A stretch of 64,000 bases of DNA from Rostratula benghalensis (taxonomy: Eukaryota > Chordata > Aves > Charadriiformes > Rostratulidae): positions 558,001-622,000 of the forward strand of contig VXAI01000067.1 in NCBI GenBank assembly GCA_013399305.1. Direction: 5' to 3'. The position numbers were made by a program, and so were the translations under genes. A model generated the notes under the pieces. That model worked only from the letters and a program-made list of their open reading frames with translations. It was not told where the DNA came from and made no database searches. This document shows, piece after piece, positions 28,701 to 39,292 of the stretch (the first letter of the stretch is position 1; each line of letters starts with the position of its first letter).

Positions 28701-31700
28701 CTTTTCTGACAGGGTTTTGATGTTTCCAGCTATGTTTGGAGATTTCTAATTGATCATCCATGAGGAGAACTGCTGTCCTTCATGGGTCACTGAAAATAGT
28801 TGTGAGCAATCAAGCTGTCTATTTGTAAAGGTTATAGATGTCTTTTTTTTTCCAAGTTGCCAATTGTATTTAAACAGCCCTTAGGCAGCACCTTTAACCA
28901 AGCAATGAACCGACACGTTTGGAAACAGAGAACCTTTGATTTAAGAATTTAATAAATCTCAATTATTTTTTCTTAATCCACCTGCTGCATTGTAATTAGT
29001 TCCAGTACCTGAATGCCTCCTTTATCACTTTAAAGTCTTTAAAAGTAAAAGAATAGCTGAAATAGAATTGACTCATCTTGAAATTAAGTGATTCTTAATA
29101 CATATTAATTAACCTGCCTATTTAAGTGTTCATACATGTAAACTACTGATGTGAATATCCTTAAAAATAAATTATTTTTTTCCTCTGTGTTGACTATAAA
29201 AGAGGCTGAGCTGCACAGTTCTAAGTCATATTTTTTAAACTACATGAGAAGACTAATTCAGAAAGAAAAGGCATAACTCATTTTACTTGAGAAGTTGCTG
29301 AATTGCTGAATACTAAAACCTCATTATTTTTGAGCTGTGATGATGTTTGGAAAATTTCAGCCTCAGAAGAATTTGACTTAGAAACTTAAGAACAACTGAA
29401 GACGAGGAGATGGAGGATTGAAATGTGGTGTATTTGGTATTTACCCACAGTACAAGCAATACTCCCGTAACAGCCGTCTGGCTTGGGAGGAGAGTGCAGC
29501 TCCCTCTGCAGGTTTGTACATTCAAACACCCCCAGCCACTCACAGAAGTTTCATGACTGAAGTTGTGAATTTCCCTTTGCTGTTTCCTCATGACCAGTTT
29601 CTCCACTAAAACAGTTTTAATTGTATATGAAAATACCTTTACTTGATACGTTAGTTGGAGCCTCAAGCCTGCCAAATGGCATGCCAGCTGCATGCTTTGC
29701 TCAGTAGAATTTACAGGCTGAATGACAGTCTCAAGGTAAAAAGAGAAACTAAATCATAGCAGAGCTGACACTAAAGATGTGATCTCTGAGAAAATAGGCT
29801 TATCTTCATGTACGTGGAAGACAACACAGCCTGTCCCTGATTCCCCTTTGGATGAGGGATGCTTAAGAGGTGCATTGTTTAAATCCCCCACCCATCCAAT
29901 AGTAGCATTAGCAGTTGAGTTGGAACAAATATAGTAACACTTGATTTGAGGTTATTTGTCTCAATGAAGCCTGTAATTATGAGGAAAAAAAAAAGATCAT
30001 AAACAACAAAGAAAAATGCTGTGCAAGTGAAAGTCATTGTCTGCAATACGTATTGGGAGAACTTACACACCCCTGCCTGGACAGAGAATAATGAAGGTTA
30101 ACAGATAATGTAATAAAAACGGGGCAGGGTAAATTTCCTTGCTGTTGAGTCACTGGATTTATGTCCCTATTCCATAATGTCAAAATATTTAACAGATGTA
30201 GTTTAATAAACAGATTATCTGATTAAATACAGATGCAATAATATATATATAAAAAATTGCAAAACTGTTTTGGGCATAATCCTGGCAGTGTTATGATGCA
30301 AGTGGTTTCTGTGAGAATAACAGAGGTGAATCCATTCTATGTTACTCTTAATAGAAAGCACACTTCACTGCACTTGTAATTATGGCTTTAAATTACAGCA
30401 TGGCATTTTTATTGTAATGGCAAAAAAGCCCTGTTTAGTCATTATAAGAAGGGCTCTCATGTTACTTAGTCTGCTGTACTGAAAATAAGTATCTGTAAGT
30501 TATGCCAAGAGGGTATTATGTAGAGTCATTAATGCCATACGTCCTGACTTTCTCAACTTTGTTTTCAGGTGGATATGTTGCTAACAGTCTAGCAATTATG
30601 ACAGATGCACTTCATATGTTAACTGACCTTAGCGGTATTATTTTGACCCTGCTTGCTCTCTGGCTGTCTGCAAAATCTCCCACAAAGAGGTTCACTTTTG
30701 GATTTCATCGCTTAGGTATGTAGATACCAACTTCTGTTATTCATACAGAATTTTAAGCAATTGCAAAGATCATCCAATTCTAGAAGAATAGGTAACTAGA
30801 AAGAAAGTAGCAGCAAACCTGAAAGTTGCTTTAACACCCTGACTCTAATGTCCTTTCACTGGCCATTGCAGATCTACTACCTAGCTTGTATTCCCACAAG
30901 GGAATAGATAATTAAAAGTTTTTAAGTTTTACACCTGAGTCAAAAGTGAAGTGTGATGGCAGAGCTGTGTGCACTGGGAGCAGGATGAATCTCTCCATCT
31001 CTGTGGAACCAGGACTTAGCAGATTCAGAGATAAATTCTGAATGCTTAATTCATCTTCCATCTGAAAAAGGAAGGCTGGAGAATTGCCTACATGTTGTGT
31101 ATCCAATTGTAATATGATGTCCTACAAATGAACCATGGCCTGAAAGGTTTAAAAAGGGTTCAGAGGAGGGAAGCTGTCCCCAGCAAGAGCAAGGGTAGGT
31201 CTGCAGCTGTGTTTCACAGTCCATCCAGAATAACTGGGCTGTTGCATGCGGTCAGCGCCCTGTGCACCTTCATGCTTTGGAATTAAGCCTGTTGAGCAAG
31301 AGGGACACATTCTTTGGTCACTCACCGCTGTACCACTGTTACTGCTTGTGTGACACACTGAGGAGCTTGTTGGTATGGGAGTTGTACATGTCAGTCAGTT
31401 ACTGTTCACAACAGATTATTGCCAGTGCCCAAGATTATGAAGTCTCATTGACTTCAGTAGAATTATGACACTTGAAAAATCCTATTCAGTGTGAAAAATA
31501 ACATCTTAATCCACAACTAAAAAGTTCTGTTCTATTTTCAGAGTGCTCTACTCTGTCAGAAGCCACATAAATTCCTCTTGTAGTCCCAAACCAGACAAAG
31601 CAGAGGTCAAAATGTCACATGGTTTGCAATACAGTAGTTTATTTAACCTCTGTCCAATTAAGGCATCTGTAAAAAGAAGTATAAACAGAATTATGTACTA

Positions 31701-34700
31701 AATTTCAGAAGGGTATTTTCAGCATTCATTACTTTGTGTTTGGATATGTAATGATAAAGGGTGCTTTCATGTGGTTGCTAACTGGATGTAATAATTCATA
31801 ATACACAGCTGCAGATCCTGTAGATGTTTTGCAAAAGCTTCAACCTTTATTTTTCATTAAATAGATAATTTCCAGTGTCACAGTTTGCTACCTCTGCTCT
31901 ATACATTCACAGCATATATTTTTCAAGGAATTTCAGTCTTGTGTAGTTGTTATTTGCAAATCTTACTTTGGCTGCTATAACAGCAGTAGAATTCAGCAGC
32001 TCCATCACTCCTAGTCACTTGTCATCAGTTAGTCACTAATGCATGAATGCATAACTCTGTACACACTCAAAAATCTTTGGGGCTTTAGCAAGAAAGCATT
32101 AAGAATGCCAGCATTTCCCATTACAAACTTTTCTTTCATGAAGTTTTAATTTTGTGACAGGAGCTCCTGTAATACTGAAATCTGACCTTGCAGGTATGCC
32201 CTTGGCATTTGCTCACACACTACAGAAGGATGTTTGGTAGCATTTATACATACTTTAATCCTATTTAAAAGTAATTTGAGAAGTTTATATGTTTTTGTAA
32301 CTTCTCTAAAACCAAATAGTCTATGTTGAACATACCATGGCCTACCTTAAAATATCAGTTACTCTTAAGAAGATTAAAAAAAAACTTATTTAGCCATTAA
32401 AATCGTACTCAGTTCTGTAAATTTTCACTGTCTTTTCAATTAATTAATTTGAAGGCTCTATAACACTTTGTGAACACAAATCCCTGAGGATTCCTGCTGC
32501 CTCACTTCCTGTATCTTTGTTTTTCCATTTTACTGCCAAGAAAAGTACTCACCAAACTGATCCAGTGGTGAATCTATGGGCCAGATCTAGACCATAGAAT
32601 TAGTTGGTATTGCCTACCATCTTCTCCCTGGGAGAAGCTAAGGGGAGCGGCTTCTCAGTTCTGCAACGATTATCCCTTTTCTGCTGCCCAGGGCCAGTAG
32701 GTGGTCAAACACTAGAACAGGTTGTGGAGTCGCCACAGTTGGAGGTACTCAAGCCTCAACTTGACAGCCTGAGTAACCTGCTGTAGTTGGCAGTGCTTTG
32801 AGCAGGGCTACAGCCTCCACAAGTTCTTTTCTACCTCAGCCGTTCTGCAGCAGCAGCAGTGCCACTTTCTCTGGAGGAGATGTAGAGTTTGATGATCTTT
32901 AAGGTCCCTTCCAACGCAAACCATTCCATGATTCTGTGATTGAGGCTTGGGGGAAGAGTTTCTGTGGCTGCACTGAGGAAGGGGAAGTGGGTAAAGGCCC
33001 TGCATCTAGGCTTTGCAAGTACAGAAGATGGGATGGTTCAAAATTATTATACAGCTTTTTAAAGTCACATTTGTGAAATTTATTTGCCTGATTTTAGGCA
33101 CCCAGTCTGCATGCCGTGGCCTGAGGGCCCAGTTTCACACATCAGTGAATGCTGGCGATGAAACAAAGCTGCTTCTAGGGTATATCCTTGCTGTAACACA
33201 TTTTTCCAAATAACCTATATGTAAGAAGCCTGTCAGCAGGTTATATGAACTCAATAATAGCTTGAATTTAATGAGAGAGATGTTAAGACATGACAAAATG
33301 TTAAAAATAGGGTACAGATTGATCATCTGTCACAGCAAAAATGTGGAGCATTTGTTTAAAGCTGAGAATAAGTGCAAGAACTATCTCATTGCTGAGCTTT
33401 GCATTAAGGACATTTAATTAACCAATGCTTCACTGGCCATTTGCATTGCTTTGCATTAAGTTTTAAGATAATCAATACACACAGTAAGCATGAAAACACT
33501 GTAATAAATAATGTTTCTGGTGCTCATTATCACTTTTGCTCACAGAATGATGAATTTCAAACTCATTCTCATAAACATTGCATTCTAAAGACAACAGACC
33601 TTTTAGTTGTCTAGTCAAATTCCAGAAGGAAATAAGCACTATTTTTGAACTCTCTTTGAGTTAGATAATATGTGTGCTCCATCTTCGGTTTTACCCCCTT
33701 TTCAGTGGTGAAAAGGAAACTGACGGATTCAGGAATGGGTTAGAAGAGTGAAGACAAAATAATGTAAATTGCAGTCATGTCTAAAAAGGATTGTATTCTT
33801 GAAGCCAAAAATAGTTGTTTCACCACCAAGTAGAGATACCTCCTTCTCAGCAAGGCACTTAGCAGATTTAAGCACAGATAAGGAATTTGGCATTTTTCCA
33901 TTGCTGCAGAGGCATTAGTAACGACAGAATCAGTCAGTCCACTGTGACAGTGCATGGTTTATTTCACATGAAGTGAAAGATCTCAGCACACACATGACAA
34001 TGAATCTGGGAAAGAAACTGCAAAGGAAAACACTGGTTTCTGTTGTAGAAAACATGGGTTTAGATTGTAAAACCATCGTATGTTATTTCTCTGGTAAAGG
34101 CTGATATGTTGTGGCTTCACAGATTTTTTTAGAAGGCATTCTGGAAAACCTTCTAAGCAATACATTGTTTTTTTTTTTTTAAATGGCTTTTTCCCTCAAT
34201 ATCTACCTGCTTTGTAAAGAACACTACCGCTTGCATGGATATTTCCAAGATTTTCCTGTTCCTCTGAAATTATCTGAGATTGTGACGGTTGCTTTAAGAG
34301 CCTTGTTACTGCCTGGTAATGCTGGTACTTGTCCTGGCATTGAGACAGTCCCAAACAGCTGAAAGCGTTGGTGTGAGTTTCTTCTCCTATAATGATGTTA
34401 AAAATTCATTGTATGGATCAAGTAATTTTGGTGATATTAAAATGCTTTTTAAAGCTGCATGTTTTCTACTGTATTATTCAATAAATAAAATTAAGGCAGT
34501 TCTGTGTTGGATATGATAGGTTCTGCAGTAAGAGAAGTTGTACTACATACTGACAGATTCAAAGCAGACGGAGAAGCGAGGCAATTCTCAGATGAGTATT
34601 CTTAGAGCTATGGTAGAGCCAAGAGCAGAATTTTGCCCTTAGTGGGGAATAAATCAGGGCAACGTGTGGTACAAGAGGGAAGAGCAACTATTAAAGAGTT

Positions 34701-37700
34701 CCAAGTACATTAATTCCAACTCTGATCTTTGAATTCACGCAGGAAGGCTAAGATCCTAGTGATCCATCTGGCAAGTGACAGTAATGAGCATTATGCACAA
34801 TGATTACAGATTACTCAGGCATGGCTGCAGATTTATGTGCGATACAATGGAGCTAGCATTAAGGCTTTCCCAGTGCTCTTTGTACAGCCCTGTATTAACT
34901 TGCTTATAACTGAGACAATCTTTTAACTGGGCCAGTGTTTTCTCTGTCACATATCTTGCCTGTATTTTTTTTTTTTTTTTCAAGTCTCAGTTGCACATGG
35001 GGCAATCATTTTCAGAATATGAAGCTAGAGGGTGAAAGTATGTTTATGTTAAAAGGAATCTGGTGAGCCATTTGGAGACTTTTATATTCTTAATAGTAAG
35101 ACCTTAAAACTGTAATGTGTACTCATCCTCCTCAGGTGTATGCATGCTGTTACCAGCCCATTTTCATGAATGGGTACTGAGGCAGGCAGCACTAAGGGCC
35201 AGACCCATAAAATATTCAGGACTATTTACCTCAACAGCAGGAACCTTGTAAAGAACTGTCACTGCTTTCCACAGAGGTAAATGGCAGTAGAAGGTGCAGG
35301 ACAATGAAATAGTAGTTTTTATTAAATTTCTAATTTTATCTTTATTTAGATGTATATGCCCTTTTGAAAATCCCTGCTGATCAAATAAAATTCCTAAACC
35401 AAAATAGTGGTCATAACACTCTTACTTCTTTAAAGTGCAAGTATTTGGTAAACATTCAATGATGCTATAACAGCATATTGCAGCAATCCAGAAACCTACA
35501 CTAAGCAATCGTTCATAGCTGAAACCTGCAATATATAACATATATGTACACATGTTAAGAAGCTTAGGAGTAATATGTCTGACAAGTTTGTACTGTTCAG
35601 TTACTTAATCTTTTTAATTTTTTTTTCTTCATCCTAAATAGAAAAGGATATATAAAAGTGATTTCTAAATCACGTTTAATACTGTGGACACCTGAAATCA
35701 AGCTTTCTCTTATTTGTAGGTGGGCTGGTGGTGTTTGAGGTCACTGGTCTTCCTCTCCCCTGGACAGGTCCTTTGTGACTTCTCAAGCAAGAGTTCTGGG
35801 TTGTCTGAAGAAGAAGTCACAGTCATCACCTGTGCAGAAGTTTTCTGATAAAACATAATTTGAGGGATATGCTGACAGAGAGGTGTGAAGGAGCAGATTA
35901 GATAAAACTCCATTTGTTTATCCTGTTTTATGAGGTTTATTTACTGCACTTCTTCTTGTGTATTAGGGTTACAATACACACAATATAGTTAAAATAATTA
36001 TGGCTCTGTCCATACACTAATTTGCAAATAGAATTGATCTGAGACTCACTTTTATAATGTTGTTTCCTTTCTGTTTACAGAAGTATTGTCAGCCATCATT
36101 AGTGTATTGCTGGTCTATATCCTTATGGCATTCCTCTTGTATGAAGCTGTTCAAAGAACTATCCATATGGACTATGAAATAAACGGCGATATCATGCTGA
36201 TTACAGCAGCTGTTGGTGTTGCGGTTAATTTAATGTAAGATCTCCCTTTCTCTCCATTAACATTCACAAATGTATTTCTGAATAAACTGCTAATATGTTC
36301 AAGGCCTGTAACTTTCTTACGGGATGTAATTTTGCTGTACCTATTCATTTTCATAAATAAGACAGGAAGTGATACTGAATATTACGTTTTGAATCCTTTA
36401 GTTTAAAAGGAAAGAAAAAGACAAAAGCAACAAAACCCCCACCCACCCAATCCTAAATCCTGTTGTCTTTTTCCCTTTCAGAATGGGTTTTTTGCTGAAT
36501 CAATCTGGCCACCTGCACTCCCACTCCCATTCCCACCCTCACTCTCACGTACCTCAGCTGAACTCTCCTAACGCAGCCCACAGCGGTAGCCACGGTCACA
36601 GCAGCCTTGCTGTGAGAGCAGCGTTTGTACATGCCCTCGGGGACCTGGTACAAAGTATTGGTGTGCTCGTAGCTGCGTACATCATACGCTTTAAGGTAAG
36701 GAATGGCTAGTCTTTGAGACAGTTTGGAACTTTTTTAACTTTGGTGATTAAATTAAAAAGGAACTTGTTTTTGTAAGTCATTAAAAATACTTTGTGATGT
36801 TCTATTATAAGCTTCAAACGTTCATGCAAAATAAGCAAAGACTATTCTGTATTTTGTAACTATTCTAACAAAGATTCATTAATATTGGAGCCAGATGTAA
36901 CTGCATTTTCTGAGTCATATTTTTGTGAGTAAGCTTATTTTCAAGCATCCTTTCACGCTTCAGAACTTCCCTTGCAGCCAGAATACAAGATTGCTGATCC
37001 TATATGTACATATGTATTCTCCATACTGGTGGTTTTGACAACCGTTCGAATTCTGTGCGACACAGGAGTTATTATTCTGGAAGGTAAGATCCACAGACAG
37101 TCTGCAGTATTTTCCAGGTCACATAGCAGTAAGCTTTGACACTTGTTTGATACGATCACCATCTCTTAACAAAGTGGCTTGTGTTTGGAGACCTGTTTAT
37201 CTTGCTGCTGCTTTAGTCTGTTCATTCTTGATGGCTCACCTAAGTTGCAGCAGTCTTTAGGTGTCTCTTTGACCTCTGTAGTAAAATGTACACAACGCTC
37301 TTGTGTGTCTGCATGGCTGTCAGCTAAACTAAGCGAACGTTTGCTCAGACTCAGTTCTCACTTTCACTTCAGTTCCTTCCAGAGTTAAAGTGAATGTGAG
37401 CACATGTGAAAGGAGGAAGCAAGCTTAGGCCAGATCACTGGACAGATGGGTTGTGCCTGTCCTGTCTTCCCATTTTCCCCAAGTGCTGTTGTATTGCTTG
37501 TGTACTTCTACAGTTCGCCTAGGGGAAGCTACAAGTTAAGCGTGGTGTAGAAAGGAAGAAGGGAAAAAAAGAGGAAATAAAAAATTGAACATAAGCTAAA
37601 GAATAAGTCTCCTGTAGTGACTTGGAGGGAGAGATGCCAACAACATTCATCATTCTTTTGCATTATTATAATTAACATGGCAACTGTTAATGCTTGATCT

Positions 37701-39227
37701 AGTACTTCTGCCTGATAAAAGTGAAAGTGTTAGGGATGCAAAAGAAATTGATTTGCAACAATGCCATGCTGTAAGACAAATGTCATATGTGTTAACCACT
37801 GCAGATAGATTACTATAAATATTTGAAAATGTTGTCAGTTACCTGAAGAGAGAAGTTTCAGGATGCAGCAGGGGACAGGCCCCAGCATTTATTTTTTTTT
37901 AATTTCTGACCTTGGAGTCTGGTCTAAGCAGTTACAAGGGGCTGGAAGCTGCAGTGAAGTTGTCTACAGGAGTACATCGCTCTAAAGGATCTAACGCTGG
38001 CTGTTGCCGGAGGGCGGACTCTAGATAGCTCAAATGACCTTTGAGACGACACTCCAAATCCTGTACTACTTCTGTACCTGTACTACACTTAATATGCCAA
38101 TTTGTGTATTCTTCTTTATTGAAAACTTGGAAGTTACTAGTCACATCAGTCAGCACAAGTTATAAACTCCCTTGGCATTGAGAACTGTCATGACATTTTA
38201 AAGACCATGGAGTTTGCAGAAGGGAGAATTAATTTTATCTCATATACAGGAGTTCCAAGGCATTTAAATGTGGATCGTATTAAGGAAGACTTGATGAAAA
38301 TTGAAGATGTTTATTCTGTAGAAGATTTAAATGTTTGGTCTCTCACTGCAGGAAAAACAGCTGCCATAGTCCACTTGCAACTAGGTAAGCTGCTGTACAC
38401 CCTAATTCTAGATTAGGTCTAACTGTAGAAAAAAACCACCAATTTATCTTCTTTGCATTGTTACTTAACTCTAAGCAGGAAATAGCATTCTGAGGGAAGA
38501 AAAAAATCAAAAAAGTTCTAGTAAGTATGATTTTGTACAGGGAAGTATAGAACCCGTTAGCCCAGAAGAACACAGTCTGAGTGAAAACTATGCAAAGAAA
38601 ATATATTCATACCGAAACATCCAGTACTGGTTCTTTGGGAAGGAAAAAAAAATTCTCCTCAGAAATTCCCTTATTTTGTCCAGGGGAATAGGGTGAAGTT
38701 CTACTGTGGAACAATCTGACATATGAAAAATAAATAAGTTTTGCCAAAACGTGTGGATTTAAACACCAAACACTACTATGAATATTAATTCTTAGTAAGA
38801 AAGCTCAGGTTTTTTGGGGGCAGTGAGAGGTGGTGTCTAACACACGCAGTTTTATCAAGATGTGATTCTAGCTAAACGATATAGGCCTGAAAGTGTAAAA
38901 TAATATATAGAGAATACATAGGGACTGCAGAACAATATTAAATTGATAAATTAATGAGCGTGAACAAAGATTATTCTAGTCAATGACTCTGTATGATAAA
39001 TTTGAGAGAACAGCTAGATTGTCCAGGTTTTGTGCAGAGTGAATTGTATTAATTATTTTCTTCATTTTCCAGTTCCTGGTAGTTCATCTAAATGGGAGGA
39101 AGTTCAATCCAAGGCCCGGCAACTGCTGCTGAACACTTTTGGGATGTACAAGTGCTCTGTCCAGCTTCAGAGTTACAGGCAGGGAGTGAGCAAAACCTGC
39201 GCAAGTTGTCAGAGTTCCAGTGCCTAA
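25347..39227 (+). CDS. SLC30A4: Zinc transporter ZnT4 (complete)
   Basis: Cation-diffusion-facilitator zinc/proton antiporter that moves cytosolic zinc into endosomal, lysosomal and secretory vesicles. Coding exons are 25347-25728, 30569-30715, 36081-36234, 36482-36695, 36978-37083, 38250-38384 and 39073-39227: 1293 nt, 430 aa (human 429), all GT-AG with matching phases. Six membrane spans are visible near residues 111-130, 134-163, 177-203, 212-235, 269-295 and 305-335. Zinc-site HxxxD pairs are H143/D147 (span 2) and H278/D282 (span 5). A cytosolic loop at 238-267 holds ten histidines. The N-terminus has an acidic dileucine (D73 to L77-L78), likely for endosomal sorting, and cysteines 92, 95 and 102. 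The C-terminal cytosolic domain ends with paired cysteines ([10 protein letters not shown]). The start has a strong context, G at +4 after a GCC-rich leader. The closest alternatives are ZnT2, ZnT3 and ZnT8, but N-terminus, length and neighbours fit ZnT4. Confidence 0.97.
25729..30568 (+). other. SLC30A4 intron 1
   Basis: A 4.8-kb intron with no nested gene recognised. It holds one copy (about 28049-28230) of a diverged repeat found again in intron 2. Chance open frames around 27149-28185 overlap that copy. Confidence 0.65.
28049..28230 (+). repeat. Diverged interspersed repeat, copy A
   Basis: The segment gctgttaccagccc, then gggcactggggcagac, ctaagggctggatccataaa, matches the copy at about 35147-35310 in the same order and orientation. 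Weaker similarity continues into a ggcagcagaa stretch. The family is unidentified. Confidence 0.6.
30569..30715 (+). CDS. SLC30A4: SLC30A4 coding exon 2, first zinc-site HxxxD
   Basis: Encodes residues 129-176 with split codons at both ends, including [15 protein letters not shown] (H143/D147) and [13 protein letters not shown]. Acceptor is gttttcag, donor is gtatgt. Confidence 0.97.
32700..32943 (+). mobile_element. CR1 LINE 3' fragment, plus orientation, degraded
   Basis: Starts near actagaacaggttgtggagt and ends with gatgatctttaaggtccctt and attctgtgat, the CR1 3' end. It is diverged, with a stretch near 32810-32870 not matching the usual CR1 tail. Confidence 0.8.
34965..34980. repeat. 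T16 homopolymer
   Basis: Sixteen consecutive T within SLC30A4 intron 2. Confidence 0.9.
35147..35310 (+). repeat. Diverged interspersed repeat, copy B
   Basis: Shares gctgttaccagccca, gggtactgaggcaggcag and actaagggccagacccataa with copy A. The ggcagtagaaggtgcagg part near 35285 matches the later part of copy A more loosely. Confidence 0.6.
36081..36234 (+). CDS. SLC30A4: SLC30A4 coding exon 3
   Basis: Encodes residues 178-227, spanning membrane segment 3 ([18 protein letters not shown]), the NYEINGD-like loop, and most of segment 4. Acceptor is gtttacag, donor is gtaaga. Confidence 0.97.
36482..36695 (+). CDS. SLC30A4: SLC30A4 coding exon 4, histidine-rich loop and second HxxxD
   Basis: Completes Ile228, then encodes residues 229-299. 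It contains the end of segment 4, ten histidines between 238 and 267 (seven alternate H-x from 238 to 250), then [13 protein letters not shown] with H278/D282. Acceptor is ccctttcag, donor is gtaagg. Confidence 0.97.
36978..37083 (+). CDS. SLC30A4: SLC30A4 coding exon 5
   Basis: Encodes residues 300-334 ([16 protein letters not shown] and onwards), which form membrane segment 6. Acceptor is cttgcag, donor is gtaaga. Confidence 0.96.
37084..38249 (+). other. SLC30A4 intron 5
   Basis: A 1.2-kb intron in which nothing is recognised. A minus-strand open frame at 37932-38156 shows no family resemblance. Confidence 0.65.
38250..38384 (+). CDS. SLC30A4: SLC30A4 coding exon 6
   Basis: Encodes residues 336-379, the start of the cytosolic C-terminal domain ([20 protein letters not shown]). 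Acceptor is atatacag, donor is gtaagc. Confidence 0.96.
38385..39072 (+). other. SLC30A4 intron 6
   Basis: A 0.7-kb AT-rich intron in which nothing is recognised. Confidence 0.7.
39073..39227 (+). CDS. SLC30A4: SLC30A4 last coding exon
   Basis: Encodes residues 381-430 ([19 protein letters not shown] to [10 protein letters not shown]) and the TAA stop at 39225-39227. Acceptor is ttttccag. Confidence 0.96.
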
Positions 39228-39286
39228 TTTAATATGTTTTGGGAACTGCTGCCTTACTCTTTATCTTGTAGTCAAAGACTGAGAGC

Positions 39287-39292
39287 AATAAA
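39287..39292 (+). terminator. Proximal poly(A) signal of SLC30A4
   Basis: AATAAA lies 60 nt after the stop codon, followed by a GT-rich stretch (tatgtggatttgt). Further hexamers downstream (for example near 40070) could give longer 3' UTRs. Confidence 0.5.

Larger units (their letters stand above)
30716..36080 (+). other. SLC30A4 intron 2
   Basis: A 5.4-kb intron carrying a CR1 fragment (32700-32943), the second copy of the diverged repeat (35147-35310) and a T16 tract at 34965-34980. No nested gene is seen. Confidence 0.65.
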
